From positions 1-47,510 of the forward strand of contig JACOUX010000018.1 of NCBI GenBank assembly GCA_016177615.1: DNA of 47,510 bases. The letters are read 5' to 3'. The notes below the pieces were generated by a model, which worked only from the letters and a program-made list of their open reading frames with translations, did no database searches and had not been told where the DNA came from. This document shows, piece after piece, positions 29,783 to 38,940 of the stretch. The translations under genes were made by a program, and so were the position numbers. The DNA comes from Candidatus Woesearchaeota archaeon (lineage in GTDB: Archaea > Nanobdellota > Nanobdellia > Woesearchaeales > GW2011-AR4). Numbering within the stretch: position 1 is the first letter of the stretch; every line of letters begins with the position of its first letter.

Positions 29783-30718
29783 TTAACCATGCTTAAGATA
29801 TTCGGTCACGGCTTTCCTCACTGCCCCGTCTGATGTGAAGCGAGGCTTCCAGCCCATTTTTTTCATTTTGGATGTGTCATAAGCTACGAGAGCAACATCA
29901 CCGGGCCAGCCTCTTTTGCCTCCGGTATAGCATAATCTTACATTATTTAGCTTAATCTCCTCTATTATAATTTTTGCTATCGTGTTGACGTCGGTATTGC
30001 CGTCGCAGCCTAGGTTGAATATATTGACCTCTTTATCAGAGTGCTCAAAGCCGAAAATCATTCCGTCCGCGCAGTCTTTGACATAAAGATAGGGCTTTCT
30101 CTGATGCCCATCCCCAAGTATCTGAAGCTCTTTTGGATTTTTCCTCAATTTTTTCACAAAATCGTACATTGCTCCATGGGTGCTTCTTTCTCCTATCACG
30201 TTTGCAAAGCGGAATATCCACGACTGCATCCCATAAAGGTGGCAGAAAGCGGAAATCAGCCCTTCCCCTGCCAGCTTGCTGGCGCCGTATAGGGATATTG
30301 GGAGCTTAGCCCCGTAATTTTCCGGCGTTGGCATTATTTCAGCCTCGCCGTAGACAGCAGATGTTGAAGCAAAAACAATTTTTTTTATATTGTTAAGCCG
30401 CATTGACTCAAGCACATTGTACGTTGCGATTATTCCCTGCTTCAAATCGACATCTGTATTCATCGTGCCAAGAGCGATGTCAGAATTGGCAGCCATGTGA
30501 AAAACAGCGTCATGATCCTTCATTGAGACTTTTAATTTACCGAGGTTAAGCAAGTCCTCCTTTATGAATTTAAATCCTTTTTTTGAAAGGTGGCTTTCAA
30601 TGAATTCTTTTTTTCCCAAAGAAAGATTGTCGTAAACAGTGACATCGCCTTTTTCTGCAAGCATGTCTACCAAATGGCTTCCTATAAAACCTGCTCCGCC
30701 TGTGACAAAAAATTTCAT
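29783..30718 (-). CDS. NAD-dependent sugar epimerase/dehydratase (SDR)
   Basis: VTGGAGFIGSHLVDML; SLYGASKLAGEGL. Confidence 0.85.
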   Translation of the reverse strand: MKFFVTGGAGFIGSHLVDMLAEKGDVTVYDNLSLGKKEFIESHLSKKGFKFIKEDLLNLGKLKVSMKDHDAVFHMAANSDIALGTMNTDVDLKQGIIATYNVLESMRLNNIKKIVFASTSAVYGEAEIMPTPENYGAKLPISLYGASKLAGEGLISAFCHLYGMQSWIFRFANVIGERSTHGAMYDFVKKLRKNPKELQILGDGHQRKPYLYVKDCADGMIFGFEHSDKEVNIFNLGCDGNTDVNTIAKIIIEEIKLNNVRLCYTGGKRGWPGDVALVAYDTSKMKKMGWKPRFTSDGAVRKAVTEYLKHG

Positions 30719-30724
30719 TCTATT

Positions 30725-32029
30725 TTATTCCGCCGCCATGCTTGGGTTGTTATTTATTTTCCTGGCAAGATCGAACGAATGCCTTATAACAGCATCAGTG
30801 TTGAGGTACTCAAACTCTGCGAATCTTCCGCATAGATGAATCCCTATTGAGTCGAAATATTGCCTGATTGTTTTAAGCGTGTCAAGGTATCCTATTGTGT
30901 TCACCACATAGCCGTATCTCGCATTAACAATGTCAGTTTCAACCACATCCCCTGAATCTATGAACCCTTCCTGCTCCATGGTACTGATAACATGCCTTAT
31001 CAGCTCCTCACTGGACATCCTTGAGATTTTATCGCCGGGGAAATAAGTCAGTTCGGCAGTGACCGTGTGCTTACCGGGAGGAGCGTGATCTGCATGAAGG
31101 AAAGTGTAAAAGCAGAGCCTGTGGTACAAAATATCCTCATCAACTACATAAACTGCGAACTTGTCTGTGAATTTAATCTTGTTCAGGCCTATCATGATCA
31201 CAATGACCCCGTTATACCTTAATGAGTTTATGGCATCTATTATGTTTTTCGGCACATTGTCCAGGCATCCAAGAAGCTCTGGCAGTGGCATAGTAGAGAC
31301 AATGCTGTCATAACACCTTTCATCCTTTCCATTTGATGCAATCCATCCGCTTTGGGTTTTCCTGATTTTTTTTATTTTATAGTTTAAAATAATCTTTTTA
31401 ACGTCCTTTCCCAAAACTGCAACCAAAGACTCGATGCCCCCCCTTCCAGGATACCAGAAATTCAGCTGGTGGGTATATCCCTCCGTATTCATGCCTATGG
31501 CAGATTTTATGATGTCCTCTGCAGGAGGCTTAGGGACCCTTCCTTCAACCCAGTCAAGCCCGAGGTTTTCCGGATCAGTCTTCCATATTTTTTTATTGTA
31601 AGGTATGAGGTATTTTTCCGCAATCCCTTTTCCGAACGTGTAGTATATCCACTCCTTAAAATTAGTCTTTGGCTTCCCGTAGCTGTTATTGACAAAATAA
31701 TAAAGGCATTCAAAAATATCCTCCTTATCCAATGCATGCAATCCATTTTCAAATGGGTACTTGACAAACCTCTTCTTAAACCAGATCTGGTTGTTCCTGT
31801 AATAGCTTTTTATGTTGCCTTCGAGCTTCTTAAGCATAAAATTAAGAATCTCCTTGTCCCTTGAGAATATTATATGGCCCCCCATGTCATAGCTGAAGCC
31901 GTTTTTCTTTTTCGTCTTGCAGTGCCCTCCAATCCTGCTGAACTCCTCAAGAACCTCACAGTCATGGTTTTTCAGGAAATATGCAGAGGACATGCCTGCC
32001 AGGCCCCCACCAAGAACTCCTATCTTCAT
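30725..32029 (-). CDS. FAD/NAD(P)-binding protein, UDP-galactopyranose mutase/protoporphyrinogen-oxidase-like
   Basis: GVLGGGLAGMSSAYFLKNHDCEVLEE; HCKTKKKNGFSYDMGGHIIF. Confidence 0.7.
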   Translation of the reverse strand: MKIGVLGGGLAGMSSAYFLKNHDCEVLEEFSRIGGHCKTKKKNGFSYDMGGHIIFSRDKEILNFMLKKLEGNIKSYYRNNQIWFKKRFVKYPFENGLHALDKEDIFECLYYFVNNSYGKPKTNFKEWIYYTFGKGIAEKYLIPYNKKIWKTDPENLGLDWVEGRVPKPPAEDIIKSAIGMNTEGYTHQLNFWYPGRGGIESLVAVLGKDVKKIILNYKIKKIRKTQSGWIASNGKDERCYDSIVSTMPLPELLGCLDNVPKNIIDAINSLRYNGVIVIMIGLNKIKFTDKFAVYVVDEDILYHRLCFYTFLHADHAPPGKHTVTAELTYFPGDKISRMSSEELIRHVISTMEQEGFIDSGDVVETDIVNARYGYVVNTIGYLDTLKTIRQYFDSIGIHLCGRFAEFEYLNTDAVIRHSFDLARKINNNPSMAAE

Positions 32030-32050
32030 ACATTAAAGTAATCACAGCAG

Positions 32051-32065
32051 CTTTAAAAATGTTTC
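32051..32065 (-). promoter_or_regulatory. BRE/TATA box GAAACATTTTTAAAG for 32029 (-) operon
   Basis: Box centred about 26 nt from start codon (leaderless spacing). Confidence 0.55.
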
Positions 32066-32110
32066 AATTTTGGTTAGGCGTTGTTGAAAATCTCAAGATT
32101 TAATAACCCA

Positions 32111-32150
32111 AGCAGCCGTTAGGCTGCTGGGGGTGGGGAGCACGCCCCAC
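32111..32150 (+). promoter_or_regulatory. Two tandem GC-rich stem-loops directly 5' of transposase ATG
   Basis: AGCAGCC-GTTA-GGCTGCT and GTGGGG-AGCACG-CCCCAC, the latter ending 1 nt before ATG. Confidence 0.7.
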
Positions 32151-32151
32151 C

Positions 32152-32970
32152 ATGAAAAAGGAAAAAAGACTGGTAAATAAAGTTAAGCGATTGATAAGAA
32201 AGGCAGGATTGCCAAGATACCTGCATAGATACGGCCCAAAGAAATACGAGCTTTGGCAGCATTTGATTGCCTTGCTGGTAAAGCAAGAGTGTAAGCTGAA
32301 TTATCGTCGAGCAAGTAATTTGCTCAATGATTTGGGACTAGAAGTCCCAACTTATTCTGCACTTGCAAAGTTTGCCTACAGAATGCCACTTTTTATTTGG
32401 CAAACTTTGCTTGCTGCCACAGCAAGCATGAAAGTAAATATAGCTACAATTGATTCGACAGGAATGTCAAGGGCTTTGCCAAGCCCTTATTACTACAAAA
32501 GAATTGACAAGCCTTATCCCGTTGGCATTCCCATAAAAATTTCTCTTGCTGTTGACACAAAAAGCAAGAGAATTCTTGCTCTTAGGACAAGAGCAAGAAA
32601 ATCGCATGACATAAAAGATGCAGAATATTTGATTAAAAGGTTTGCAAAATTTCCTAGAAAGATAGTTGCAGATTCTGCATACGATTCTGAGAAATTCTAC
32701 GAATTTCTGTGGGACAATTCCATTGTCCCAGTCGTCAAAGTAAGAAAAAATGCCTTCAGGGGTTTTGTAAGGCATAAAGTCATAAAAAATTTCAAGAAAA
32801 GAGTTTACAACAGAAGAAGCATTGCTGAATCAGTTATCTTTTCAATGAAAAGAAAATTTGGAGCTAGCGTCAGCTCTTTGAAGATTAAATCTCAAAGAGC
32901 TGAGATGTATTGTAGGGCTATCGCCCACAATACAATTTTATGTTTTAGAGATTATTTTCAACTAGTCTAA
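32152..32970 (+). CDS. DDE transposase (IS4/IS5-like)
   Basis: IDSTGMSR, VADSAYDSEKFYEFL, NRRSIAESVIFSMKRKFG fit D/D/E triad. Confidence 0.9.
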   Translation: MKKEKRLVNKVKRLIRKAGLPRYLHRYGPKKYELWQHLIALLVKQECKLNYRRASNLLNDLGLEVPTYSALAKFAYRMPLFIWQTLLAATASMKVNIATIDSTGMSRALPSPYYYKRIDKPYPVGIPIKISLAVDTKSKRILALRTRARKSHDIKDAEYLIKRFAKFPRKIVADSAYDSEKFYEFLWDNSIVPVVKVRKNAFRGFVRHKVIKNFKKRVYNRRSIAESVIFSMKRKFGASVSSLKIKSQRAEMYCRAIAHNTILCFRDYFQLV

Positions 32971-32979
32971 TTTTGGTTA

Positions 32980-32994
32980 GAAACATTTTTATAT
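32980..32994 (+). promoter_or_regulatory. BRE/TATA box GAAACATTTTTATAT for 33016 gene
   Basis: Centred about 26 nt upstream of ATG at 33016. Confidence 0.55.
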
Positions 32995-33015
32995 CTGATG
33001 GAGTCGCATTGGCCC

Positions 33016-34485
33016 ATGAGTAAGGAAATTCTTCTTGTACAGCCCAAGGCCGGAGCGTGGGAAAATCTTGGCATCAGACCCCCCGACGGTTTGCTGACTA
33101 TAGCCGCCATACCAAGCCAGAGAGGCTACAATGTAAAAATAGTCGATTTAAGAGTTGAATCAGATTGGAAATCTGTAATGAAACAGCATCTGGAGAAGAG
33201 CCCTTTGTTTGTGGCAACCTCGTGCATGACCGGCCCCCAAATAGGCTATGCACTGGAACTTTCAAAATTTGTCAAGCAGCATGACAAAAATATACCAGTA
33301 ATATGGGGAGGCGTGCACCCAACCTTTAACCCCCATCAGACTCTTGAAAATGAAAATATAGACATTGTTGTGATAGACGAGGGCGACCTTACATTTGTTG
33401 AGCTGATTGAAAAAATAGGGAAAGGCGAAAGCCTAAAGGATGTTTTAGGCATTGGCTACAAGGAGCACGGGAAAATTACAATCAACCCAAGAAGGCCCTT
33501 GATAGAGGATTTGGACTCGTTGCCAAACCTTCCCTATGAATTGATAGATACGAAAAGATATTATGGCTTCGATACTGATGATGATTCAGCCTCAATTGCA
33601 TTCAGCACTAGCAGGGGCTGCCCTTTTAAGTGCACATTCTGCTATGACACAAATTTTTTTGGCAACAGGTTCAGGGCTTATTCCGCAAAAAGGACTATTG
33701 AAATTGTGAAAAATGTTGTGGAAAAATTTAAGATAAGGAACATATATTTTGCCGATGACAATTTTTGCACCAATCTAAAAAGATACAGGGATATCGTGGA
33801 TATGCTGCTTCAGGAAAATCTTGACATTAGGTGGGGCATTTCCGGAGTCAGGATGGACACGCTGCAAATTATGGATCACGATTTGCTCTCAAAAACCGTA
33901 AAAGCGGGATGCACAAACCTGAACTCAGGAGTAGAGTCTGGCTCTGAGAGGGTACTTAAATTGATCAGGAAAGGCATTACTGTTCAGCAAGTCGTAGACA
34001 CGAACAAGAAGCTTGGGCAATATCCATTTAAAGTCAAATATACTTTAATTAGTGGCTTTCCAACAGAGACAGAAGATGAAGTGAAGGAAACTGTCAACCT
34101 TGCCTTAAGGATGGTCAAAGACAATAAGAATGCTTATACTTCGTTTAGCGTATACTGCCCTTATCCTGGAGTTGAATTATGGAACATTGCAAAGCAGCAT
34201 GGGGTATATGAGCCAAAATCATTGGAGGAGTGGATCAATTTCAACCAGGATAGTGTGTTCGATAACCTGCCATGGCTTGACTCCAAGCGGAAAAATATGA
34301 TAAAAAACCTGGTTTTTACTTCTAACTTTGCAAATAAAAATATAAAGTATAAGATAGGGAAAAAATACCTAAAATTATTGTTCGACCTGTACTATCCAGT
34401 TGCAAAATTAAGGTTCAAATATAACATATACCAATTCCCAGTTGACAGGCTTATGGCCAATTCAATCGCAAATGCCCTGTATTAA
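33016..34485 (+). CDS. B12-binding domain/radical SAM protein
   Basis: SRGCPFKCTFCYD; start moved from 32998 to 33016 on leaderless promoter spacing. Confidence 0.82.
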   Translation: MSKEILLVQPKAGAWENLGIRPPDGLLTIAAIPSQRGYNVKIVDLRVESDWKSVMKQHLEKSPLFVATSCMTGPQIGYALELSKFVKQHDKNIPVIWGGVHPTFNPHQTLENENIDIVVIDEGDLTFVELIEKIGKGESLKDVLGIGYKEHGKITINPRRPLIEDLDSLPNLPYELIDTKRYYGFDTDDDSASIAFSTSRGCPFKCTFCYDTNFFGNRFRAYSAKRTIEIVKNVVEKFKIRNIYFADDNFCTNLKRYRDIVDMLLQENLDIRWGISGVRMDTLQIMDHDLLSKTVKAGCTNLNSGVESGSERVLKLIRKGITVQQVVDTNKKLGQYPFKVKYTLISGFPTETEDEVKETVNLALRMVKDNKNAYTSFSVYCPYPGVELWNIAKQHGVYEPKSLEEWINFNQDSVFDNLPWLDSKRKNMIKNLVFTSNFANKNIKYKIGKKYLKLLFDLYYPVAKLRFKYNIYQFPVDRLMANSIANALY

Positions 34486-34506
34486 TTGTTTAGTGTATAA
34501 ATCAAA

Positions 34507-35859
34507 ATGAAGATAGCAATAATACGCCCCAGGTATCGCTCGTTTCTTATTGCACCGCCATTAGGCATGGGTGTCCTATCTTCTTACCTCAAAAGTAAGG
34601 GGCATACAACCAAGATTATAGATGGATTAAATCTTGATTTACCCAATGATGAGATAGTTGATATGTGTTTAGATGAAGGTGCTGAGCTAGTAGGAGTTTA
34701 CTGCCTTAGTGCTTTTTTCCTGGATGCAAAAGACCTCATAAATAAACTCAAAGCAAAAGGAATAAAGGTAATGGTTGGCGGCATGCAATCGACATTTATG
34801 CCACAGTATACTCTTGAAAATACAATGGCAGATTTTGTTATTGTTGGTGAGGCAGAGGAAACTGTAGATGAACTAGCTAAATCTTTAGCTAATGGAAAAC
34901 CTGTTGATAACATACAAGGAGTATATACATCCAGCACAAAAAGCTTTACAGAAAGACAAGTAATAGAAGACCTTGACTCTATACCTTTCGCTGATTGGGA
35001 GCAGATAGATCCTAGAACTTATAAAAAAGCACCGCATGGGGGATTTATCAAGAATTTTCCTTACGCTCCTATTTCTGCAACAAGGGGTTGCCCCTATAGA
35101 TGCACTTTTTGCGCCAGCCCCGCTTTTTCAAAAAGAAGAATAAGATTTAGGAGTCCTGAAAATGTAGTAAATGAAATAAAGTATTTAATCAAGAATTTTG
35201 GTGTAAAAGAAATACATTTTGAAGACGATAACCTTACTTTAAAACGAGATTTCATGGTTTCAATCTGCAATTTGCTTATCCAAGAAAAAATCAGGATAAC
35301 ATGGGCATGTCCTAATGGAGTGAGGGCGGATAAAGTGGATTATGGATTGACTAGTCTAATGAGGAAATCAGGATGTTATTATCTTGCTTTTGGCATAGAA
35401 TCTGGCAGCCAACAAATATTAGATAATGTAAAAAAGGATATAACCCTGGAAAAAATAGAAGAAGGTGTAAAAGCGGCAGCCAAAGCAGGTATAATGACGC
35501 AAGGATTTTTTATTTTTGGTTTACCTGGAGAAACAGAAGAAACAATAGAGGAAACAATAAAGTTTGCAAAAAAACTGCCATTAACGAGGGCACAGTTCCT
35601 CAATTTAGATGTTATGCCGGGTACAGAGATTTTTGAAACCCTTAAATATGAAGAGAAAAGGGATTGGACAAAGCAAAGCTATCACGATGTAACATGGGTA
35701 CCAAATACTGTAAGCGAAGAAGTACTCAAAGAAGCACCTGCTCGGGCTTTGAAAGAGTTTTATTTTAGACCCAAACAATTACTTTCAATGATAAGGTATG
35801 TAAGACCCACGCAACTAACTATTCTCTTGAAGAGACTAAGATTTGCGGGCATAGTTTGA
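34507..35859 (+). CDS. B12-binding domain/radical SAM protein
   Basis: TRGCPYRCTFCAS; GLPGETEETIEETIKFAKKL. Confidence 0.85.
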   Translation: MKIAIIRPRYRSFLIAPPLGMGVLSSYLKSKGHTTKIIDGLNLDLPNDEIVDMCLDEGAELVGVYCLSAFFLDAKDLINKLKAKGIKVMVGGMQSTFMPQYTLENTMADFVIVGEAEETVDELAKSLANGKPVDNIQGVYTSSTKSFTERQVIEDLDSIPFADWEQIDPRTYKKAPHGGFIKNFPYAPISATRGCPYRCTFCASPAFSKRRIRFRSPENVVNEIKYLIKNFGVKEIHFEDDNLTLKRDFMVSICNLLIQEKIRITWACPNGVRADKVDYGLTSLMRKSGCYYLAFGIESGSQQILDNVKKDITLEKIEEGVKAAAKAGIMTQGFFIFGLPGETEETIEETIKFAKKLPLTRAQFLNLDVMPGTEIFETLKYEEKRDWTKQSYHDVTWVPNTVSEEVLKEAPARALKEFYFRPKQLLSMIRYVRPTQLTILLKRLRFAGIV

Positions 35860-35868
35860 CAATCAAGG

Positions 35869-36597
35869 TTATTCTCTCCAAAATCTAAATCGCATCCTAG
35901 CCATGCTTGTTAAATATTCAGCAACAGTCTTAAGAATTCTTACCTTGCTTTTTTTTCTTTCTATCCATCTTATCGGAGCTTCAAATATTTTGTACCTGTT
36001 GCGCTCTGCAAGCAGAAGCAGCTCAGTGTCAAAAAACCAGTTCTGATCCCTTGTCATTGGAACAAGCTCCTGTGCAACTTCCCTCTTCATTGCCTTAAAA
36101 CCGCACTGCGCATCTGTAAACCTGTGCCTGAAAGAAATCTTGAGCAGGATGTTGTAGCCTACCGAAAGCAGCTGCCTCTTTAGTCCCCTCCGGACAACAG
36201 AACCCTTTTGCAGCCTTGAGCCGACGGCAAGGTCATAGTTATCCTTGACAATTGCATCGACTATCTCGATGAAGTGCTCCAGATTTGTTGACAAATCCAC
36301 ATCCATATAGCTCACAATGTCTGCTTTGCTCGCCATCCATGCCTTTTTTAGCGCCCTTCCCCTCCCCTTTTGCTCCAAATTTGTGCATGAAATATTTGGA
36401 AATTTTCTTGAAAGCTGTTTTGCTATTCTTAAAGTGCTGTCTGTGGATGCGTTGTTTGCGATAATGATGGAATACCTGTGCTTGAAATTTTTCTTTAAGA
36501 AATCATCCAGCTTGATGGTATTTTTCTCCAGCTCTGCCTCTTCATTATAGACTGGAATCACTATGTCAACTTTGACGCCTTTCCCGCTTAATCTCAT
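35869..36597 (-). CDS. Glycosyltransferase family 2 (dolichyl-phosphate glucose/mannose synthase-like)
   Basis: DIVIPVYNEEAELEKN; ANNASTDSTL; DVDLSTNLEHF. Confidence 0.85.
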   Translation of the reverse strand: MRLSGKGVKVDIVIPVYNEEAELEKNTIKLDDFLKKNFKHRYSIIIANNASTDSTLRIAKQLSRKFPNISCTNLEQKGRGRALKKAWMASKADIVSYMDVDLSTNLEHFIEIVDAIVKDNYDLAVGSRLQKGSVVRRGLKRQLLSVGYNILLKISFRHRFTDAQCGFKAMKREVAQELVPMTRDQNWFFDTELLLLAERNRYKIFEAPIRWIERKKSKVRILKTVAEYLTSMARMRFRFWRE

Positions 36598-36630
36598 CTT
36601 AATCTCGTCTTTAGAGTCTTTTGGCTTTTA

Positions 36631-36796
36631 TGTCAAAAACCACCCATCTATGACGGGTGGCATGATAGGCTGAAAGCCACATAATCCATCCCGTACAGCG
36701 ATGGTGGTTTTTGAGCACAGTCGGAATTCCACAATAATATTTGTGGTTGAGTTTATGAAGCCACCACTCATAAAGATGGTGGAATTCCGATGTTTA
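36631..36796. repeat. Complex palindromic element with IS200/IS605-end-like hairpins and nested inverted repeats
   Basis: TGTCAAAAACCACCC-ATCTATGAC-GGGTGG; CCATC...GATGG-TGGTTTTTGAGCAC; TCGGAATTCCAC (36721) / GTGGAATTCCGA; CCACAA-TAATAT-TTGTGG; CCACCA...TGGTGG. Confidence 0.7.
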
Positions 36797-38081
36797 AAAT
36801 TTTTTCTACTATCTCCCCTCCAAGCTGGACAGACTTGGCCACGCTTCTCTCGGGGTAGCTGTTGAACATACCGCCAATAAAAACATTCCGTATAGGGGTC
36901 TGCACCTCAGGTATGAGGCTTGCTATTCCTTTTTTATAGATTAATCCTGTGTTGAAGTCCCTTGAAACCCTGAACCATTTGACATTCTTAAGTGTAATGT
37001 GCGGAAAAAGCCTTGTCAAGTCCTGAAAATATCTTTTGAAAACCTCTTCTTCAGGGGCGCGCATAAGCCTGGAGCTTTTTTCGACATAGCTTGCAAGATA
37101 GGCAATATTGGTCCCATTATACAATTCTGCCGGAATCAGGTTTGTATGCTCTACCATGGCCCCGAATGAATTGCTATCTTTCATTATGTTTACCCAATAA
37201 AACTTTTCGGTTACTTTCCTGTCTAACCCAATCAACACGCAAATAGCCGGCTGGTATTCCAGCTGATTTAACCGGATTTCATACCGCTCCGGAAATTTAA
37301 TCAGATTTGTCAAAATGAACGGAGGAATTGAAGAGATAACATAATCACAGTCCGTTTTTTTATTGTTATATTTTACATAAATGGCTTTGTTGCCTTTAAC
37401 TGCTATTTCATTTACACTGGCTTTCATGATAATTTCTCCCTTATTCTGAATAAGTTTATTTTTCAGAATTTCTATAAGTTGGCTAAACCCTCCTTTGAGA
37501 TATCCGAGCTTTTCTCCGTTCTTGTCAACGTGGCTTCTAAGATTTATCCTCTCGACGAACCATGCTGCTGATGCCTTTTCATGGTTTTCGCCGAACTTGC
37601 TCCTCAAAAGCACCTTAAAGAGGTTTTCATAAACATATTTTCCGGCAACTTTTGTAATCCATTCCTTTGCAGTGTACCTGTCTAGTTCTTTTGGATTTTT
37701 CAGGAGCTTGATTCTTGCCATAAGCAAGCCCAGCTGAAATTTTCCTGTGAGGGACAGGGGCCTAAACCCTATCAAATCCGAGGGCATTAAAAGCGGATAG
37801 ATTCTTCCTTTATGATAAAAACCGTTTGTGGCATAATTAAACAAAATCTTATCTTCTAACCCAAGCTCCTTGAAAAGCTCTACAAGCTCGTTGTCTATTG
37901 TGAAAAAATGATGGTAGAACTGCTCAATGTCATAGCCATCGATATGGTAAGACCTTAATGCGCCTCCGAGAAAATCGGACTTTTCCAGAAGCGTGACATC
38001 ATAATTTTCTTTTGCAAGCCTGTAAGCAGTATACAAGCCAAGAATGCCTGCACCCAAAATAACCACTTTTTTCATTGCCAC
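36768..38081 (-). CDS. FAD-dependent oxidoreductase (amine oxidase/protoporphyrinogen oxidase-like)
   Basis: VVILGAGILGLYTAYRLAKENYDVTLLEKSDFLGGALRSY. Confidence 0.8.
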   Translation of the reverse strand: MAMKKVVILGAGILGLYTAYRLAKENYDVTLLEKSDFLGGALRSYHIDGYDIEQFYHHFFTIDNELVELFKELGLEDKILFNYATNGFYHKGRIYPLLMPSDLIGFRPLSLTGKFQLGLLMARIKLLKNPKELDRYTAKEWITKVAGKYVYENLFKVLLRSKFGENHEKASAAWFVERINLRSHVDKNGEKLGYLKGGFSQLIEILKNKLIQNKGEIIMKASVNEIAVKGNKAIYVKYNNKKTDCDYVISSIPPFILTNLIKFPERYEIRLNQLEYQPAICVLIGLDRKVTEKFYWVNIMKDSNSFGAMVEHTNLIPAELYNGTNIAYLASYVEKSSRLMRAPEEEVFKRYFQDLTRLFPHITLKNVKWFRVSRDFNTGLIYKKGIASLIPEVQTPIRNVFIGGMFNSYPERSVAKSVQLGGEIVEKILNIGIPPSL

Positions 38082-38150
38082 AAAGCAAAATAAATCTATT
38101 TAAAAAGCTTATCAGTAATGTTTATATATGTGCCAAAAATGCCGAAACGC

Positions 38151-38909
38151 ATGGCTCATATGTCCTTATCCGTCGTTGTTCCAGTCTATAACGAGCAGGA
38201 TGTCATAGAGAAGGTCGTCAGATCCATACATAAAAACATAATAAGCAAACTTAAGGACAGCGAGCTCATACTTATAAATGACTGCAGCACAGACAGCACG
38301 CTTCAAGTCCTGAAAAAATTGAGCAGAAAGCTTGACAAAATAAGGGTTATAACCCCCTCTAACAACGGAGGGCACGGAAAAGCCATACGCCTGGGATTTC
38401 TCAATTCGAAAAAGGAATGGGTTTTCCACATTGACAGCGATAACCAGTTCGATTCAGCAGATTTCTGGAAATTATACAAATTTATAGATAATTATGACTA
38501 CATTTACGGCTACAGGAAAAAGCGCCATGATCCTGTGCACAGGAAAGTGCTCACTATGATGATAAGGTCAGCCAACATGCTTGTATTTGGCACATTCCTG
38601 AAAGATACGAACTCAGCGTTTAAGCTAATCAAGAACAGGGCATTGCAGCAGATATTAAGGATTGTGCCAGAAGACGCATTTACCCCGAGCATAATGATCA
38701 CTTTGCTCGCAAAAAAGCTTGGCTACAGGATAAAAATAATCCCTGTCGAGCACCGCGAAAGAGAGACAGGAAAAGTATCGATACAGGGAAGAAAACTGGT
38801 AAAAGTGTGCATTAGAGGGGCTAAAGAAATGATTAATTTTCGGCTGAAAAATTTCAATATACCTGAAAAAGAATTCAGGCTGGCTCAGGAGATTAGGGAA
38901 AACAATTGA
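38151..38909 (+). CDS. Glycosyltransferase family 2
   Basis: SVVVPVYNEQDVIEKVV; NDCSTDSTL; DSDNQFD; start moved from 38118 because TTTATATATG overlaps the longer ORF start. Confidence 0.85.
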   Translation: MAHMSLSVVVPVYNEQDVIEKVVRSIHKNIISKLKDSELILINDCSTDSTLQVLKKLSRKLDKIRVITPSNNGGHGKAIRLGFLNSKKEWVFHIDSDNQFDSADFWKLYKFIDNYDYIYGYRKKRHDPVHRKVLTMMIRSANMLVFGTFLKDTNSAFKLIKNRALQQILRIVPEDAFTPSIMITLLAKKLGYRIKIIPVEHRERETGKVSIQGRKLVKVCIRGAKEMINFRLKNFNIPEKEFRLAQEIRENN

Positions 38910-38940
38910 TATTAACATTAAATATTAACATTAATGCAAG

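Larger units (their letters stand above)
32066..32980. mobile_element. Insertion sequence (about 891 bp, 32078-32968) with 12-bp direct repeats AATTTTGGTTAG
   Basis: AATTTTGGTTAG at 32066-32077 and 32969-32980; imperfect subterminal inverted repeats sharing GTTGAAAAT; DDE transposase inside. Confidence 0.88.

Noticed and set aside
32066-32980. AATTTTGGTTAG copies as part of the IS termini rather than a target duplication
   Set aside because: The repeats are direct, not inverted, and removing one rebuilds a plausible compact divergent promoter; other IS copies would confirm.
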